A stretch of 39,009 nucleotides of DNA from Seiridium cupressi (lineage: Eukaryota > Ascomycota > Sordariomycetes > Amphisphaeriales > Sporocadaceae). The DNA lies in assembly GCA_036674765.1 (NCBI GenBank), contig JARVKI010000175.1:1-39009 (forward strand). The letters run 5' to 3'. Positions 10,215-21,839 of this stretch are shown piece after piece. Each line of letters starts with the position of its first letter. Position 1 is the stretch's first letter. The translations under genes and the position numbers were made by a program. The notes below the pieces were generated by a model that was not told where the DNA came from, ran no database searches, and saw nothing but the letters and a program-made list of their open reading frames with translations.

Positions 10215-12001
10215 ATGAGCTTCAGCGAACTCAAATATCAAATGCCATTCAAACCACGCCGACCTCATAAGAAGTCAAGAGCTGGTTGTCTCAGGTGCAA
10301 GAAGGAGAAAAGAAAGGTATGTGGTATGACCGATCTCAATGCCTGTTGCTAGGTGCTGACGGGTAAGTCTAGTGCGACGAGCGTAGTCCTCGCTGTACTA
10401 GGTGTGAAAAACGAAATGTTGAATGTCAAAAACCTGAAATCAAGCGAGCAGGAAGCCCGCAGGAGCCCATTGACTCCCATATCACTGTGTTTCTCGATAG
10501 AGAGGATTTGAGTTTCATTCCTTTCGTTCCCGACTCCAACATCGTGGACACGTACTCACAGAGTATGTCGTCGACGAATGATAGTGTATCACTGGACGAA
10601 GATGTTTTCCTTCCGCCTTTCAGAGAGGTCGATGAGTGGGGTCTGGTACAGGAGCATATGAATGCGCCAGACTCTTTACAGCTTGAGCTATTCGAATACT
10701 ACCTCGAGCACACGAGTCTGAGCGTCGCAGCGGATCAGGAGGACCTATACGCTTTGAGGGTTGGTATTGGGAGGCTCGCCTACGATAGCAGCATGCTTAT
10801 GAACTCTATATGTGCTCTAGCCGCTGTGCACAAATGCCACGACATGCTTGACAAGCCTATTTTATTTTCAAGTCAGTGGACGGACGTTACCAACTTGCTG
10901 CTTTCAGCAGAACAATATCATTGGCGGGCACTTCAGGAAACTCAGACCAACGCTACACGTGTGAGCCATTACGGTCATGTTATGGCAAATGCGGCTTTGA
11001 TGGTTCTATACAGTTGTGCCAGCCACAGCATTCGCATCCGCCTGACGGGAAATGGAAGCCACGATATGAGAATACCTGCCGAGTTAATGCCAGTTCACCT
11101 CCAATGGGCATCGATGGTACGTGCTATCCAGGTTGCGTATTCCGGCTTGGTAAACTCGAAGCAGGATCTTTTGGAGGTAGACATTTCGACCCATTTATCA
11201 CTGATGGAAACTCGCCAAGCAGGTCAGAGTCCCCAGCAAGAGCACCAGCACCAGCGAGTACCAAGTGGTGAAAATGGACCAACAAAGCGAACGCAGGAGC
11301 TCTTCTTCCCCATAGTCGATGCTACGTGGGCCAATGCGTTCGACAGATTACGTCGAGTGGCACTCGCTACCGTGGACATTGAGCAAGGCCCATCTTCAGC
11401 TGGACAGTACGCAACTCATTGCAGCCAGTGCTTTGAAAAGAGCTGCATCTCCAATTTCCATGTCTGCATCCGGGCTTTACACCTTCTTTACGACATTTTC
11501 TCCGAGGCATTTGCAGCAGACCGATCTTTAGGATTCTCCGAACTAAACATGGAGGAACACCAGGCGAGTGAAGGTCCCACGGGTCTGGATGGTATTTTGG
11601 AAATGGAACCTTGGCTGCGTAGCTACTTAGCACGAGTCACATGCAAAACGCAGCATAAACCGCTCCGAAGGACTATAATGTCATTCATACACCGACTACC
11701 GGCAAGATTTCTCGATCTCGTGCATGAGGCGATGGACCTTCACAACCCGAGCATGCAGCACACAGAAGTTGATCCCGCAACAGTGAAACTGCACAAGCTC
11801 GTAGTTGGAATATTTGCTCATTGGCTAGTCCTCGTCATGCTATTGGATGGCGTGTGGTGGATCGGTGACATCGGCGCGTGGGAGCTCAAGCGGGCAATTT
11901 CAACGGCGAGAGACCTCAGTCAGTTGGATGGTACGGATACAGAGGCTAACTGGTGGCCACAAAGTATGTATAACATCAAAGAGGAGATGAGAAGCATCTA
12001 A
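10215..12001 (+). CDS. Zn2Cys6 transcription factor
   Basis: Two exons (10215-10316 and 10373-12001) with a 56-bp phase-0 intron placed inside the zinc cluster; the spliced protein is 576 aa. The cluster is C25-x2-C28-x6-C35-x6-C42-x2-C45-x6-C52, with C35 the first codon of exon 2. An intron inside the cluster after KEKRK is common in fungal members of this class. The C-terminal 450 residues fit the Fungal_trans_2 (DUF3468-like) type: long helical region, motifs such as LFEYYLEHTS early on and IFAHWLVLVMLLDGVWWIGDIGAWEL near the end in shorter recognisable pieces (for example VWWIGDIGAWEL). The start ATG is taken because it precedes a basic stretch (KPRRPHKKSRAG) and the intron joins in frame. 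The target genes are unknown; no catalytic gene abuts it on the same strand. The DUF8021 remnant is convergent 125 bp downstream. Confidence 0.88.
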
Positions 12002-12126
12002 AGTCCAAATGTAGTATCATGGACAAAGAATAGATTCGATCATAATGGCCATTAGCTATTCGATGAATTGTGCGCTAGCCGAAATAGCTCATCTGGCTTC
12101 ACCAAGCTTCCGATCGGATCCTCCGT

Positions 12127-12916
12127 CTACCTCGCACAATTCTTTGTCGAACACACGGTAATATCATGAATATAGCGAATCTGTCCCGACTCCACCTCAA
12201 TCAAGTTGTTAGTTTGCGTTCCAGGATCCTGCGGAATGGTATTGTCCAGAAAGAGGAAATTGTGGAAGATATCCACAGCCCCAAGCTCTCGTCAATAGTG
12301 TATCGCCGGTTCGTAACATTAAATGGTGATGGTAAGTTGAGATTGCAGTTGCCCCCGCTGATGTACGAACCACCTTGGAGCCTGGAACATTGGCTGCTGA
12401 ACGGGACTTTGATGGTCATCGCCCCACGCGTTGACGTAGGCGTCTCCAGCTGCCTAAATGACCTCTTGTGTATCTCGTTTGGGCTCGGGAATGGCATCCA
12501 CGTCACGCGTTTATTGTAGGTCAGTGAGGCGCTCGCATTGAACAGCTAGTCACCCTCGCCAACAACGACCGATTCGATCTTGGTGACCTTGTCATCCGTG
12601 AAAGCTAGACCAGTGACGACGTACGGGTGCTTGGTAGTCGCTATGATCTCCATGTAGGAAACGCAACATGTCGTGTTGTAGATACTGCAATTGAAGTCGA
12701 TGCCGATTCCCTGGGACAAAACGCCATTTTACATATCCATGACCATGTAATTTTCCTGACACGGGACGGTCCCTTCGGCCAATGCCGGAAAAGTGGGTTT
12801 CCCGGCAGCCAAAGCCGTAAAGTATCTCGATGTGGCCTCTTATAACGTTTGTCGTGTGCAGGCAGCAGCAGCGTGCAGGGCAAACCCATAAACGCAATAC
12901 CGATTGTACCACGCAT
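12127..12916 (-). pseudogene. Decayed DUF8021-type secreted protein
   Basis: Piecing minus-strand frames together gives a protein of the fungal secreted DUF8021 family. The pieces are a short hydrophobic start (ATG at 12916), ACTRQTL then SRYFTALAAGKPTFPALAEG, YMEIIATTKHPYVVTGL, VTKIESVVVGEGD, SSQCSRLQGGSY, NVTNRRYTIDESLG, and a C-terminus with VDIFHNFLFLD and GQIRYIHDITVC ending at TAG 12127-12129. That order (CTR..L near the start, KVxSVVTxxGDWLFNA-like centre, CxRLEGGxY, DRRYVVDE, RFVHTITVC end) is the family hallmark. The gene is dead: I see in-frame stops after ACTRQTL, after VMDM, at the Trp of GD(W)LFNA (TAG) and at a Gln of EVI(Q)AAGD (TAG), plus at least three frameshifts. Two of the stops fit single C-to-T or G-to-A transitions. 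Intact relatives are extracellular, function unknown. Confidence 0.8.
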
Positions 12917-13368
12917 GATACTGGTATGGGAACCTTGGGGGTTTCCGTTCAATAAACATGCAATTACTCAGAGTTTTAGAACACTACACGCATTTGCATA
13001 TGCGTGGTGCGGCAAAGTACGAGAGGCTATCGAATGCCCATGTTGGCCTAGCTAAATTGTGGGTTCATGTTGTGTTGGTGGATTAATGGGGCTATGACTT
13101 CAAACGGCAAAGCAGTTAGCCAGAACCTTCCTTCAATAGGGGCAGATCACCTACGAATCATTCAAATGTTAAAGGATGAAAATTATTTAATTATATAGTG
13201 GTGACTCTCCTATAATCCGACCATCGACCTTATATGTGCTTGGAAATGTACTAGAAGCTGTCTATCTCTATGGAGCCCAACTGTACGTCGGAGAGAGTCA
13301 ATCGTCAAGGTTACAGTACATGATACTACGCAGCTTTCGACTTCTTGACACAATATTTCAGTGCGCAT
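12917..13368. other. Intergenic
   Basis: This 452-bp spacer lies upstream of the DUF8021 remnant and at the 3' side of the membrane-protein gene. AT-rich, with no ORF of note and no repeat seen. Confidence 0.4.
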
Positions 13369-15047
13369 TTAGGTATACTTAAAACCTTCCGGGAGCGACC
13401 GCCGTCTCGAAACAACTGTCGAGGATCCGTCATCGGCTACTCTGCCCGCCTCCTCATCTGCATCGGGCTCGGGGATTTGAAGAAACCGCAAAAAGCGCTT
13501 CCAAAAGATGCCCTCCTTCGAATCATCTCGTTCATTTTTGAGTATGTTGTACCCTGTAAGGCGTTAGTTGAGCTGAATAATCCTTCCAATGCCAATTTGG
13601 TTTGACTCACGGATCGTGCCTCGAACGCACTCCAAGCAAGTTGACGCCACCAAAGTCAGAGCAACCACTTGTCCAAACCCCCATTCGTTCTCCGAACCAC
13701 CTGAGAGATAAGCTTCGTTAGAAGCTCGAAGAGCATAGAGCATGTAACTATGAACCGGGCATTGAAAGAGTGCGAAAAGTGAGACTAATATCCTCTCCCC
13801 CAAGTTGGAAGTTGGCGGATGATGGATTTGCGCCATCCTTCGTGATTCATACTCTTGTGGTAGACCTGGATGAGATAGACCGAGATGGGATCTGATCGTA
13901 TCTATCCCTAATGGAAAATCTGCATCTGTCGATGAAATTCCCCAGGCCCACAATCGACGCGCTAAGGCTATCGTCTGGATGGGCTGTGCAGAGCGAGATG
14001 AGATCAGGAGTCTTTGCGGTATACCAATGATTGAGTTAAATAAAACAAGTCCTTGACGCGAAAGTTGTGGCCGTGAGCCGGTCATTTCTGGCGACGCTAA
14101 TCTTTGCAAATGAACAAAGATATTTGTTTGTATAACCTCGCTAGAATACCCCAGACTTACAAAGAGCCAAAGAGCGGTGATAGCAAGATAAACATTGTCA
14201 ACATATGGATGTGTTGCGTCTTTTCCGGATATTTTATCACTTCTATAACAACGCCCCGGGTCATTATCATCCCAAGATCGAAGTTTCAGGCCAAACAGGA
14301 CGACGAAACCAATATATAGTGCCATAAAGATGAAGAGCAGCATCCCTCTATGGAGGACTACACGGGGCTCCTTGAACACGATAGACATGGCAATTGCAAC
14401 AGACACACTATAATATTAGTTCCGTAGTTCGAGGGCGGGTTTGCACGTCTTACCCTGTGAAATTGACGGTATCATACACCATGTGGAAGTGATAGAACTC
14501 CAGTGTTTCGTGCTGGGCAAATGCGCCAATCAACAGTGAAATTCCTAGCGTAAGGAATTTAGTGAAGGAAACAAGCGAGGGGGAACCACCGGAAAAACGT
14601 ACCGTTGAGTAATTGAGTGTCACCAATGACCTTCAGAACATGATCGATCATGTCGATCTGGAGGTTTATATGACGAATATCCTCGGGCTTTAAGTACGAA
14701 TGGCCAGCCAAGAAAAAGCCTGATAAACCACAAGGCTGGAAGATTCTCACGAGAAGTTCACGTCGCGTCCGGAATGGATCAAGATCTCCAGGCGCCCGTG
14801 ACTGATTTTGTAGTGTGGTAGGGCGAAACTGATTGCACATGTGGAAAAACTGAGGCCACCAAGTCTGAGCTCGAGGAAGACAGACCAAAGCGAGAGACAA
14901 AAGGACATGCTAGCCTGTATAGTAAATGATATTATGATCCGAGACGCGTTAGCTGTTGTTGTCACGGAACATGGATCTGTGAAAGAGGCCACGTACTCCG
15001 AGCCCTGCGATGTCCGGGTTCGCGCTCCCAACATCGTTGCAACCCAT
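13369..15047 (-). CDS. Fungal multi-pass integral membrane protein, unknown function
   Basis: Five exons (15047-14997, 14909-14603, 14544-14454, 14407-13611, 13553-13369) joined over introns of 87, 58, 46 and 57 bp; the total is 1431 nt, 476 aa with no frame conflict. The short first exon encodes MGCNDVGSANPDIAGLG; 'NPDIAGxGV' just ahead of the first membrane helix is typical of a fungal-specific polytopic protein family. Hydrophobic segments: HVLLSLALVCL, a helix with ISLLIGAFA, MLLFIFMALYIGFVVLFGL, LAITALWLFVSLGY, ILVSLFALFQCPV and VVALTLVASTCLECV. Between them lies FYHFHMVYDTVNFTG, a conserved-looking element at an exon join. The C-terminal exon is hydrophilic and cytosolic-looking (EPDADEEAG, SRRRSLPEG) and would be missed if exon 4 were read through to the stop at 13564. 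Function is unknown; a transporter or receptor role is speculation. The Nudix gene starts divergently 563 bp away. Confidence 0.82.
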
Positions 15048-15609
15048 TTGCCTGCTACTGTGGATTTGTCTAGACAATTTGGTGCAGTTGTCTCCTCATA
15101 TACAAAAAAGGGTTAACCAGCGCCTGGAAAACACATCAAATCTGTTCACGGATATGTTACAGTTCGACAGAGAAGAATTACAAAACGAGGCTGCCATTTC
15201 TTGGCATCAGGATTCACAAGCTGGTCAGCAGGCACGCTTGTCGGCCCGCTGACCCCGCTTTCCGATGCACCGCTGGGATTCGATCCTGTCTCCTAACAAT
15301 AATAAACTGCATTCTGCGTCCTGGCCGGCGCAGGCTTTTTGAGAGTAGGCAATATCGAACTGGATAGAAAGCAGCAATGATTTCACCATGAAGGGAAGAC
15401 TTAGCGGGGCGGTAGAGTGCAAACTAACCGCATGAATTGACAGAACAGTCTCCACAATATTCCCCACCACGGCTGGTGGTTGCTAACGTAGTGACTCGAC
15501 AATGATTTGGAACACCCATTCTCGACCAGACGCGACTGAGATCTCAGCTTCATGATATTCTGACAACCCCCTACTCCAAGTCTCAAGGTTCATTCTCCTC
15601 GCACCTGCC
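15048..15609. promoter_or_regulatory. Divergent promoter region: membrane protein / Nudix hydrolase
   Basis: This 562-bp spacer separates the starts of two diverging genes (minus 15047, plus 15610), so it must hold both promoters. No clear TATA box or CCAAT pair was found. It contains a sequence like a tRNA B-box at 15278-15292 that I rejected. Confidence 0.5.
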
Positions 15610-16144
15610 ATGACCACAGAAGGCCCCCCACCCCGCGTCGGCGTAGCCGCCATGGTGCGCAACGCCGCCGGCGAGCTGGTGGTCGGCAAACGGCTCAGCG
15701 CCCACGGGCATGGCACATGGCAGTTTCCCGGCGGGCACCTCGAGTACGGCGAGGAGATATTTCATTGCGCGGAGCGCGAGACACTCGAGGAGACCGGGCT
15801 GAAAGTGAAGGGGACCAGACTAGTCGCCGTGGCCAACTCGGTGTTCGTGGAGGATAGGAAGCACTATATCACGCTGTTCGTGGCGTGCGAGCTGGTGAAT
15901 CCCGATGCGACGCCACAGGTATACTTGTTTGATGGCTTTCCGGCGATGGTGGGGGTACTTTGCTGATCATCGCTAGGTTTTGGAGCCGGATAAATGTGAA
16001 AGCTGGAGCTGGGTCACATGGGAAACAGTGTGTGGATGGGTTGATCACCATGATGACTCGGATCCGGCGTGGGCAGACAAGAAGTGCTTTCTGCCGATAG
16101 TAAATCTAGTGAGGGAGGATCGGAGTTTGAGCTTTGGTTCATGA
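15610..16144 (+). CDS. Nudix hydrolase
   Basis: Two exons (15610-15918, 15977-16144) with a 58-bp phase-0 intron (gtatac..gctag); 158 aa. The protein carries a complete Nudix box, G42-x5-E48-x7-R56-E57-x-x-E60-E61-x-G63, in the segment GGHLEYGEEIFHCAERETLE and following. Those glutamates bind the catalytic Mg2+/Mn2+. The N-terminus (PRVGVAAMVRNAAGELVVGKR) and the WQFPGGHLEYGE segment resemble the small MutT/ADP-ribose/dNTP-type branch, and exon 2 completes the fold (SWSWVTWETV). Members cleave nucleoside diphosphates linked to another moiety; the exact substrate is not readable. Codon use is notably GC-rich and C/G-ending compared with the adjacent genes. It is convergent with KRE33, 217 bp between stop codons. 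Confidence 0.93.
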
Positions 16145-16361
16145 GTTTCGAAATAACATAAAACATCATCGCCGACGTGTTTCTCTAGCTTTGGTAATAC
16201 GTTTAACGTTTCCGCGGATGTGGCCCTAGATGCCGATGTATCAACAAGTTAGACTTTGATTGGTATATACCAGTATCCGAACTCCTATCCATCTTTTAAG
16301 ATCCCAAACGCCAGACCATGCGAGCTCATGTGGTGCAGATCCGTGGATATTGAAGCAATGT

Positions 16362-19300
16362 TTAATGACTCTTCTTCGCCTTCTTGACCTTCTTGTTCTT
16401 CTTCTCGCCAAAAGCTTCCTCGTAGATCTCGGCGGCGGACGGCCCTTCTTTCCTCTTGGATTTGCTAGACTTGACGCTCACAACGGGGTTCGTCTGGCCA
16501 CGCTTGGCAGCACTAGCAAGCTGCTTCTCAGCATCTTCCCAACCCGGTGCATCACCTTCGATTTCATATCTGAAGACGATCAGTTAGTGAGAGAATGAGA
16601 AGATATAAATGTGATTCACTTACTGATCAAGCGGCAGGGAGTTGATGAGCTCCCGCTGCTTTTGCCGAAGTTCCTTCAGCGCTTCATCACCACCCTCTTC
16701 AAGTTCGTCTTCCAGAGAAGTCTCGAGTGGAGCAAATCGTGTGTCAATCTTCTCGTCATCATGCACACCGCTAGCATTCTCAACGCTGACGCCGATGGTG
16801 TCGGCGTCGGGCATCTCAGCTTCAATGGCACCCGAAACGAGACCATTGAAATGCGACATCATCTTCTTGGTGATTTTGATGAACATGGCCAGCAGCTGTG
16901 AATTCTGTAGCGACAACTCCTGTGAGACAACATCCATATCCTTGCGCTGCAAGCCAATAGCCAGAAGAATGGCTTGTTGAACGCCTGTCAGCCTGATGCT
17001 ATCCTTGAGCTTGCCTGTGAAATAGAGACTTGCGAGCCTTGGCACTAGATCAAGGATGGTGTGATAGTCTAGGACACCATTGCAGTATGACTCTAGACGC
17101 TTGAGGTCGTAGGGTGAAAGGAGGGCATCGAGACCAGCCTTTGTCAATTGTGCCGGTGCTTTTGAGTCGTCCAACTGAGCTCCCACGTTAGCTGACTCGT
17201 CGATGCTCAAGCAGAGGACCGAGTTGAAGTCGCGGAACGCATAGGAAAGCAGCTCCAAGAACCGCACATGGAAATCAGCGGTGAAAGAACCAAGCCAACT
17301 GCGATCTTCTGTTCGCTCCAAAGCGCGAAGCATTACGCAAGTGTGTTCACCAGTAATGTCGTTGCTAGTCTGGCGCAGATACAACGGGCTCATCCCTGCG
17401 CGTTTCCAGAACTTGTGTAGGGGCTGTGTCAGACCATAACTGACACCGACGTAATCCAGAGTCGCGGGCCTGACTTGCGAAAGCCTTGAGAACAGTGGAG
17501 GCATGGCGTTGATATCCCGTACCTTGAGCTCGTCCGAAAGCTTTCCGACCGCAAGCTCGGCATCTGTGACTCGAACCATCGTCTCCTCTGCAACCGGTCC
17601 ATCACCCTCCGAGAGATCTGCAAACTTTCCTTCGTAGAAATCGTGGAGAAGTTCAAGAGCCTTGGAGCCGTAACCCATCTTTATGTAGTCAGGGTTCGTG
17701 GCGATACGCACAACTCTTGCGCCCGAGAGCGATGGAAATTCTCTGTCGCAGAACTGCTGGCTGACAAGCCATGGGATAAGATCACCTGCTGGTCTTGTTC
17801 CCCGGTCCAGACTGTTCAAAACACTCTGCCTACTGATCTTGCCTTCTAGTGCTACCTGGATCACGCACAAAGGTTCCGGTAGACGATTGCTTCCAGCGGC
17901 GGGTGCTGTCAGGACGTATAACTCATGAGCTGGTGCATCACTGAGGAGTTGCAGGTCATCAGGCGAGTTCTTGTAGTGGCTGGCCACATACAGCGCCACC
18001 AACTGTTGCAGGAATTTCTCTGATACAGGATGAAAGGAAAAAAGTGTGTCGCGATTGACTTTGAGGAGTTCGCACTGCGACGGGTCGGGGCAGCCCTGAG
18101 TATTGACCTTGGATCTGGGGAGTGTCGCGTCCAAGCAGAGGAGATTGTTGAGCCATTTCTCTACGTCGTCGCCTTGAGCATAACGGATAGGTTCGGACAG
18201 GGTGATTTCGCGTAAACGTTTGGCGCTCAGGCCTAATTCCACGTTCTTCGCAGTTTTGCCGGTCGCCCTGTCAGTGATTTCGGTGCCATTTGCGACAGCA
18301 GCGCCGCTCGATTCCTCCCGGAGCTGTTTGATGAGCTTCAGAGAAAGTGACCGCCCGGTGCCTTCGTAGCCGTTGATAGTCGATGCCATGAAGACGAGAT
18401 ATGGGCCCATGAGCTTCTTCACTAGTGGAAGAGGAATAGCAGCGGCTTCATCAATAACGACTAGCTCGGCCTGTCCGAGTACATGCGCATCCTGCGGGCG
18501 AATGTACTGGATAGTCTGTCGATGGTTCCTGTGAATATTGACACGGACGATTGCCTTGTTGAAGTCGGGGTTCGTTGATTGAATAATACTATAATCGGCG
18601 TGGTCAACATATCCAAGTTGGTCGAAACCCTTGAAAATGAATTCGAACAGAGTCTTCAAGTTTTCGGGGGACGGCGAGGTGATGAAGATGTTTGAGTAGC
18701 CGTAAGCAACGGCGGCAGCCACAGCGACTCCCATAGCCGCCGACTTTCCTCTACCTCTTGCCGCAGTCAGGGTCACAGTGTTTCGCAATGTCTTCTCGGA
18801 GATGGCCTCGACGAATGTCAACAGAGCTTTCGCTTGGTCGGTAGTCTTGGCGAGACTGATGAGACTGCCCAGAGGCCGTTCCTCTTCATGCGACTCCTTG
18901 ATAGCTTCCAGCTCTTTCTGTGCCGGCGTCTTTTGCTCGTCCAAGCCAGCAGGGGGCAGCATCGTGACTCCCTTTCCGCCCGAAATAGGAAGCACATTCA
19001 TCTCGTCATCAAGAACCAAGCAAGATGCACACGACCCGAGCGAGAGGATAAATCGTTCGTTGAATCGCGGCACGACGTCCTGGTGGGCTTCCGTTCGGTA
19101 CCGAGAGTGGATATCCATACTCATGGCATAGAGTTGCTTCAGACTGTTCATGCCCTTGAGCAAGAGCACCACCAGTCCGCCTCCTTCGACTGTCTCAATC
19201 GTCTTCGCCAGCAGGTTGGGTGTCACTCCCTCGAAATCTTGCAGGATGCACATTCCAAAAGTTTGACCCAACACTTTCTCAGATTCCTTGTAGTATACAT

Positions 19301-19671
19301 AGCGGATGTTGTGTAGAGTGACGAACAGTTCGAAGGGATCGGCGTCGTTGGCTTCTCGTACGCCTCGGTTGACTTCCTTCTTTATCTTCTTCTCTCGCTT
19401 TGCTCGGTGACTCGAGAAGCCGAGTAGTTTCTTCTTGTATGCCCACAACACCGACTTATTCTGCTTCAGGTCGAACTGCGACATGAGATGGTGCAAGTTG
19501 ACGATGACATCTTTGCCACGGTCTCCGACCACAACGAAGAAAGATCGCTTTCGCTCTTGGAGGCCATTCCGGAGAAGCGCTGGAATACGCGAATCGCTAC
19601 GCTGTAGTCAGCACGTCTGCGAGTGAGGGTAAACAAGGGGCCTAGTCTTCTTACACTTGCTTGCGCGACAT
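16362..19671 (-). CDS. KRE33: RNA cytidine acetyltransferase / RNA helicase (Kre33/NAT10)
   Basis: Three exons (19671-19655, 19596-16624, 16569-16362) with introns of 58 and 54 bp; 1065 aa, matching the family size. The 17-nt first exon encodes MSRKQ plus part of a Val and joins to DSRIPALLRNGLQ, the conserved N-terminus. Domains in order: the DUF1726/TmcA N-terminal region (VVVGDRGKDV..NLHHLMSQFD), the RecA-like ATPase with Walker A AARGRGKSAAMG (Lys near residue 290), Walker B-like VVIDEAAAIPLP, a GNAT acetyltransferase core around residues 635-650 (RIATNPDYIKMGYGS), the tRNA/RNA-binding C-terminal part, and a Lys-rich nucleolar tail (KKNKKVKKAKK) in the last exon. Known function: ATP-dependent N4-acetylation of cytidine in 18S rRNA helices 34 and 45 and certain tRNAs, in the nucleolar small-subunit processome. 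Essential in yeast. It is the housekeeping anchor of this window. Confidence 0.97.
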
Positions 19672-20600
19672 TGCGACAACCTTGGTCAGTCGACTGCGTC
19701 CTCGGAACTTGTGGAGGCTTCTTCAGGTTACAGAATTCTGCACCGACTGTCGCAGCGTCCTCCAAAGCTCTGCAATAAAATTTTAGTGGAGACGGAGTTC
19801 TGCCGGGCGGTCAAAGTGGGCTGTGGAGAACCTAGATTCAGTGGTCCACTAAACTGCAATCGCGCGTCCTCCATTCTGGAGTGTACCTAATCTGCCAGCT
19901 CAGGGCTCCCGGTCAGAAGTAAAGAAGCTAGACGTGGAGGAAACGTGTCACCGGTATGACGGCTGACGGAAGTCTCGAAGTAGGTGTCAGACTCGTTCCC
20001 CAGTGTCTACCTGCAAGTGACGTTGGCCAATATCTTACCACGCAGATCCCTCATTGATACAATGTAGCCAGCACTAGTCCGATCACCAACATCAACATGT
20101 AACACCATCTGTCAGGCTTTTCTTTCCAGCTAATGCGGTTTACTGCACCGTTGAGAGCGTATATTTTTTCGTATACCGTGTACTGTTGCAGCCTTCCGCA
20201 CATTGTGTGATCCTGTATCACCAATTCCCGTACGGTCCGGTCTCTGTCCAAAATCTGGATCCGCGCTGGTTGCGCGCATGATAGAATTACAGATAACGGG
20301 ATAGCGTGTTACGCCCACAATTAATCTGACATCCGACCCAGATTATACCTGTGCTAGTCTGTTCTCTCGTTCCCTGAGCCAATCATATATAACTTGTATT
20401 CCTTTTATCGCGGCTCCGCTCTTCTCACCACCTTAGCCCCGTCGTCGGGGGCCTATCGGTACACGCAGGATCCCGCTCACAGTTGGACTTCTCGGCGCCG
20501 GTGGTCCGAACACTACTATATTAATCGTGTATTTTGGCACTGTCTTACCTACCTCAACAACAAATCTGTCCACCTCTTCCGATATCCCATCATTCTCGTG
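19672..20600. promoter_or_regulatory. Divergent promoter region: KRE33 / SDR
   Basis: This 929-bp spacer lies between the minus-strand KRE33 start (19671) and the plus-strand SDR start (20601). The SDR side contains a CCAAT box and TATATAA (separate entry). I saw no other gene or repeat. Confidence 0.5.
20379..20392 (+). promoter_or_regulatory. CCAAT box and TATA box of the SDR gene
   Basis: CCAAT at 20379-20383 is followed directly by TATATAA at 20386-20392. The pair lies about 209 bp upstream of the SDR start codon, so a transcription start about 30 bp further would give a 5' UTR of roughly 175 nt. The intervening sequence is open in one frame from 20394, but the first ATG in that frame is at 20601. 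Confidence 0.5.
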
Positions 20601-21694
20601 ATGTCCGATACATTGCTCAAAAACATTATCAAAAGCACAGGTTATCCACCGGTGCCGCCAAACATAGGTGAGTGTCCGACACACCATGTGGTGATATCTC
20701 GTACTGACTGCGCGCCAGGCACAAACTACACAAATACAACTCACAATGATACATACGAATTCGTGAACCCAGTGAAACTAGATTGCTCGGGGAAGGCCGT
20801 CCTGATCACCGGAGGGAACAAGGGTATCGGCAAAGGCATCGCTATCTCGTATGCAAAAGCAGGCGCATCGCACATCGCCATCACCAGCCGTTCTGATGCT
20901 TCGGCGATAGTGGACGAGATCAAAACTGCGGCAGTATCCGCAGGGCGGTCTGCTCCGACGGTGCTGGCTTTTCAAGTAGATGTCCTGGACAAAGCCTCTG
21001 TGAAGGCGGCGGCAGAAGCCGTCGAACGCGAGTGGGGTCGTCTTGACATACTGATCAGCAATGCCGGTTTTCTCGCGCCTTACGAGAAGATACTGGATAG
21101 TGACGACGATTGTTGGTGGCAGAGCTTCGAGACCAACATCCGCGGCATGTATTTCGTTGCCAAGGCGCTCCTCCCGCTCATGCTCAAGGGCGGCGACAAG
21201 ACGATCATTAGCATCTCGTCTACGGGCGTAATGCACTACCACACAGGTGGCAGCAGCTATCAAATATCAAAGTTAGCGTTGCTCAGATTGACTGAGTACC
21301 TGATGGCAGAGTATGCGGACCAGGTAAGCCAGAATAATTGCCATGACGCCATGTGTCGAAGAGGGAGAGGCTGAATTAAAGAAAAACGAAGGGTCTGTTG
21401 ACATACTCGATCCATCCCGGTGGAGTCGCCACGGATCTGGCGAGCAATTTACCGCAACAAACTCAAGGTACGTTCTCAATAACCTCGCTCGATAACTCTC
21501 GACTCACGAGACACGCAGCTTGGCTCAAGTGCACTCCTGCGCTTGGAGGCGACACTATTGCATTTTTGACTACTCAAAGACAAGATTGGCTTGCTGGCCG
21601 ATATCTCAGTGCAATGTGGGATATGCAAGAGTTGTTCTCAAAGAGAGAGGAGATCATTGAGAAAGACTTACTCAGGATGAAGATGGCGTTCTGA
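20601..21694 (+). CDS. Short-chain dehydrogenase/reductase (SDR)
   Basis: Four exons (20601-20667, 20719-21323, 21392-21467, 21519-21694), introns 51, 68 and 51 bp; 307 aa. The NAD(P) motif is TGGNKGIG (TGxxxGxG) near residues 54-61, NAG lies near 136, the SISSTG serine comes next, and the catalytic YxxxK is YQISK near 203. After the active site come IHPGGVATDLA and GDTIAFLTTQRQDWLAGRY, features of the classical fungal SDRs. An N-terminal extension of about 45 aa precedes the Rossmann fold. Introns 1 and 3 are both 51 nt and carry no stop in frame, so read-through adds 17 residues each time. Splicing is preferred because the spliced version aligns the usual spacing between ATDLA and GDT. Substrate unknown. 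The gene converges on the MFS transporter 145 bp downstream. Confidence 0.9.
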
Positions 21695-21839
21695 TTCCAG
21701 TTCATCCATTACTTTATTGAGCTATTTTGGAGGCTATCAAAATAAATAGACTTCGAAGACAGATTTCGCGTCAATGCCTTTAGACGTTCTCACTCATAAT
21801 CTTCATGCTTAAAGCAGGTATGTAACCTTTGAAAAGCGT

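Noticed and set aside
12166..12519. Plus-strand ORF of 117 codons downstream of the second regulator
   Set aside because: Opposite strand of the DUF8021 pseudogene; the family match is on the minus strand.
15278..15292. tRNA B-box-like sequence (GGGATTCGATCC) and a similar one near 25290-25305 (GATTCGAGCCC)
   Set aside because: No matching A-box, anticodon stem or acceptor stem could be drawn around either, on either strand.
18778..19316. Long plus-strand ORFs opposite KRE33
   Set aside because: Antisense shadows of a highly conserved gene; no start context, splice signals or domain.
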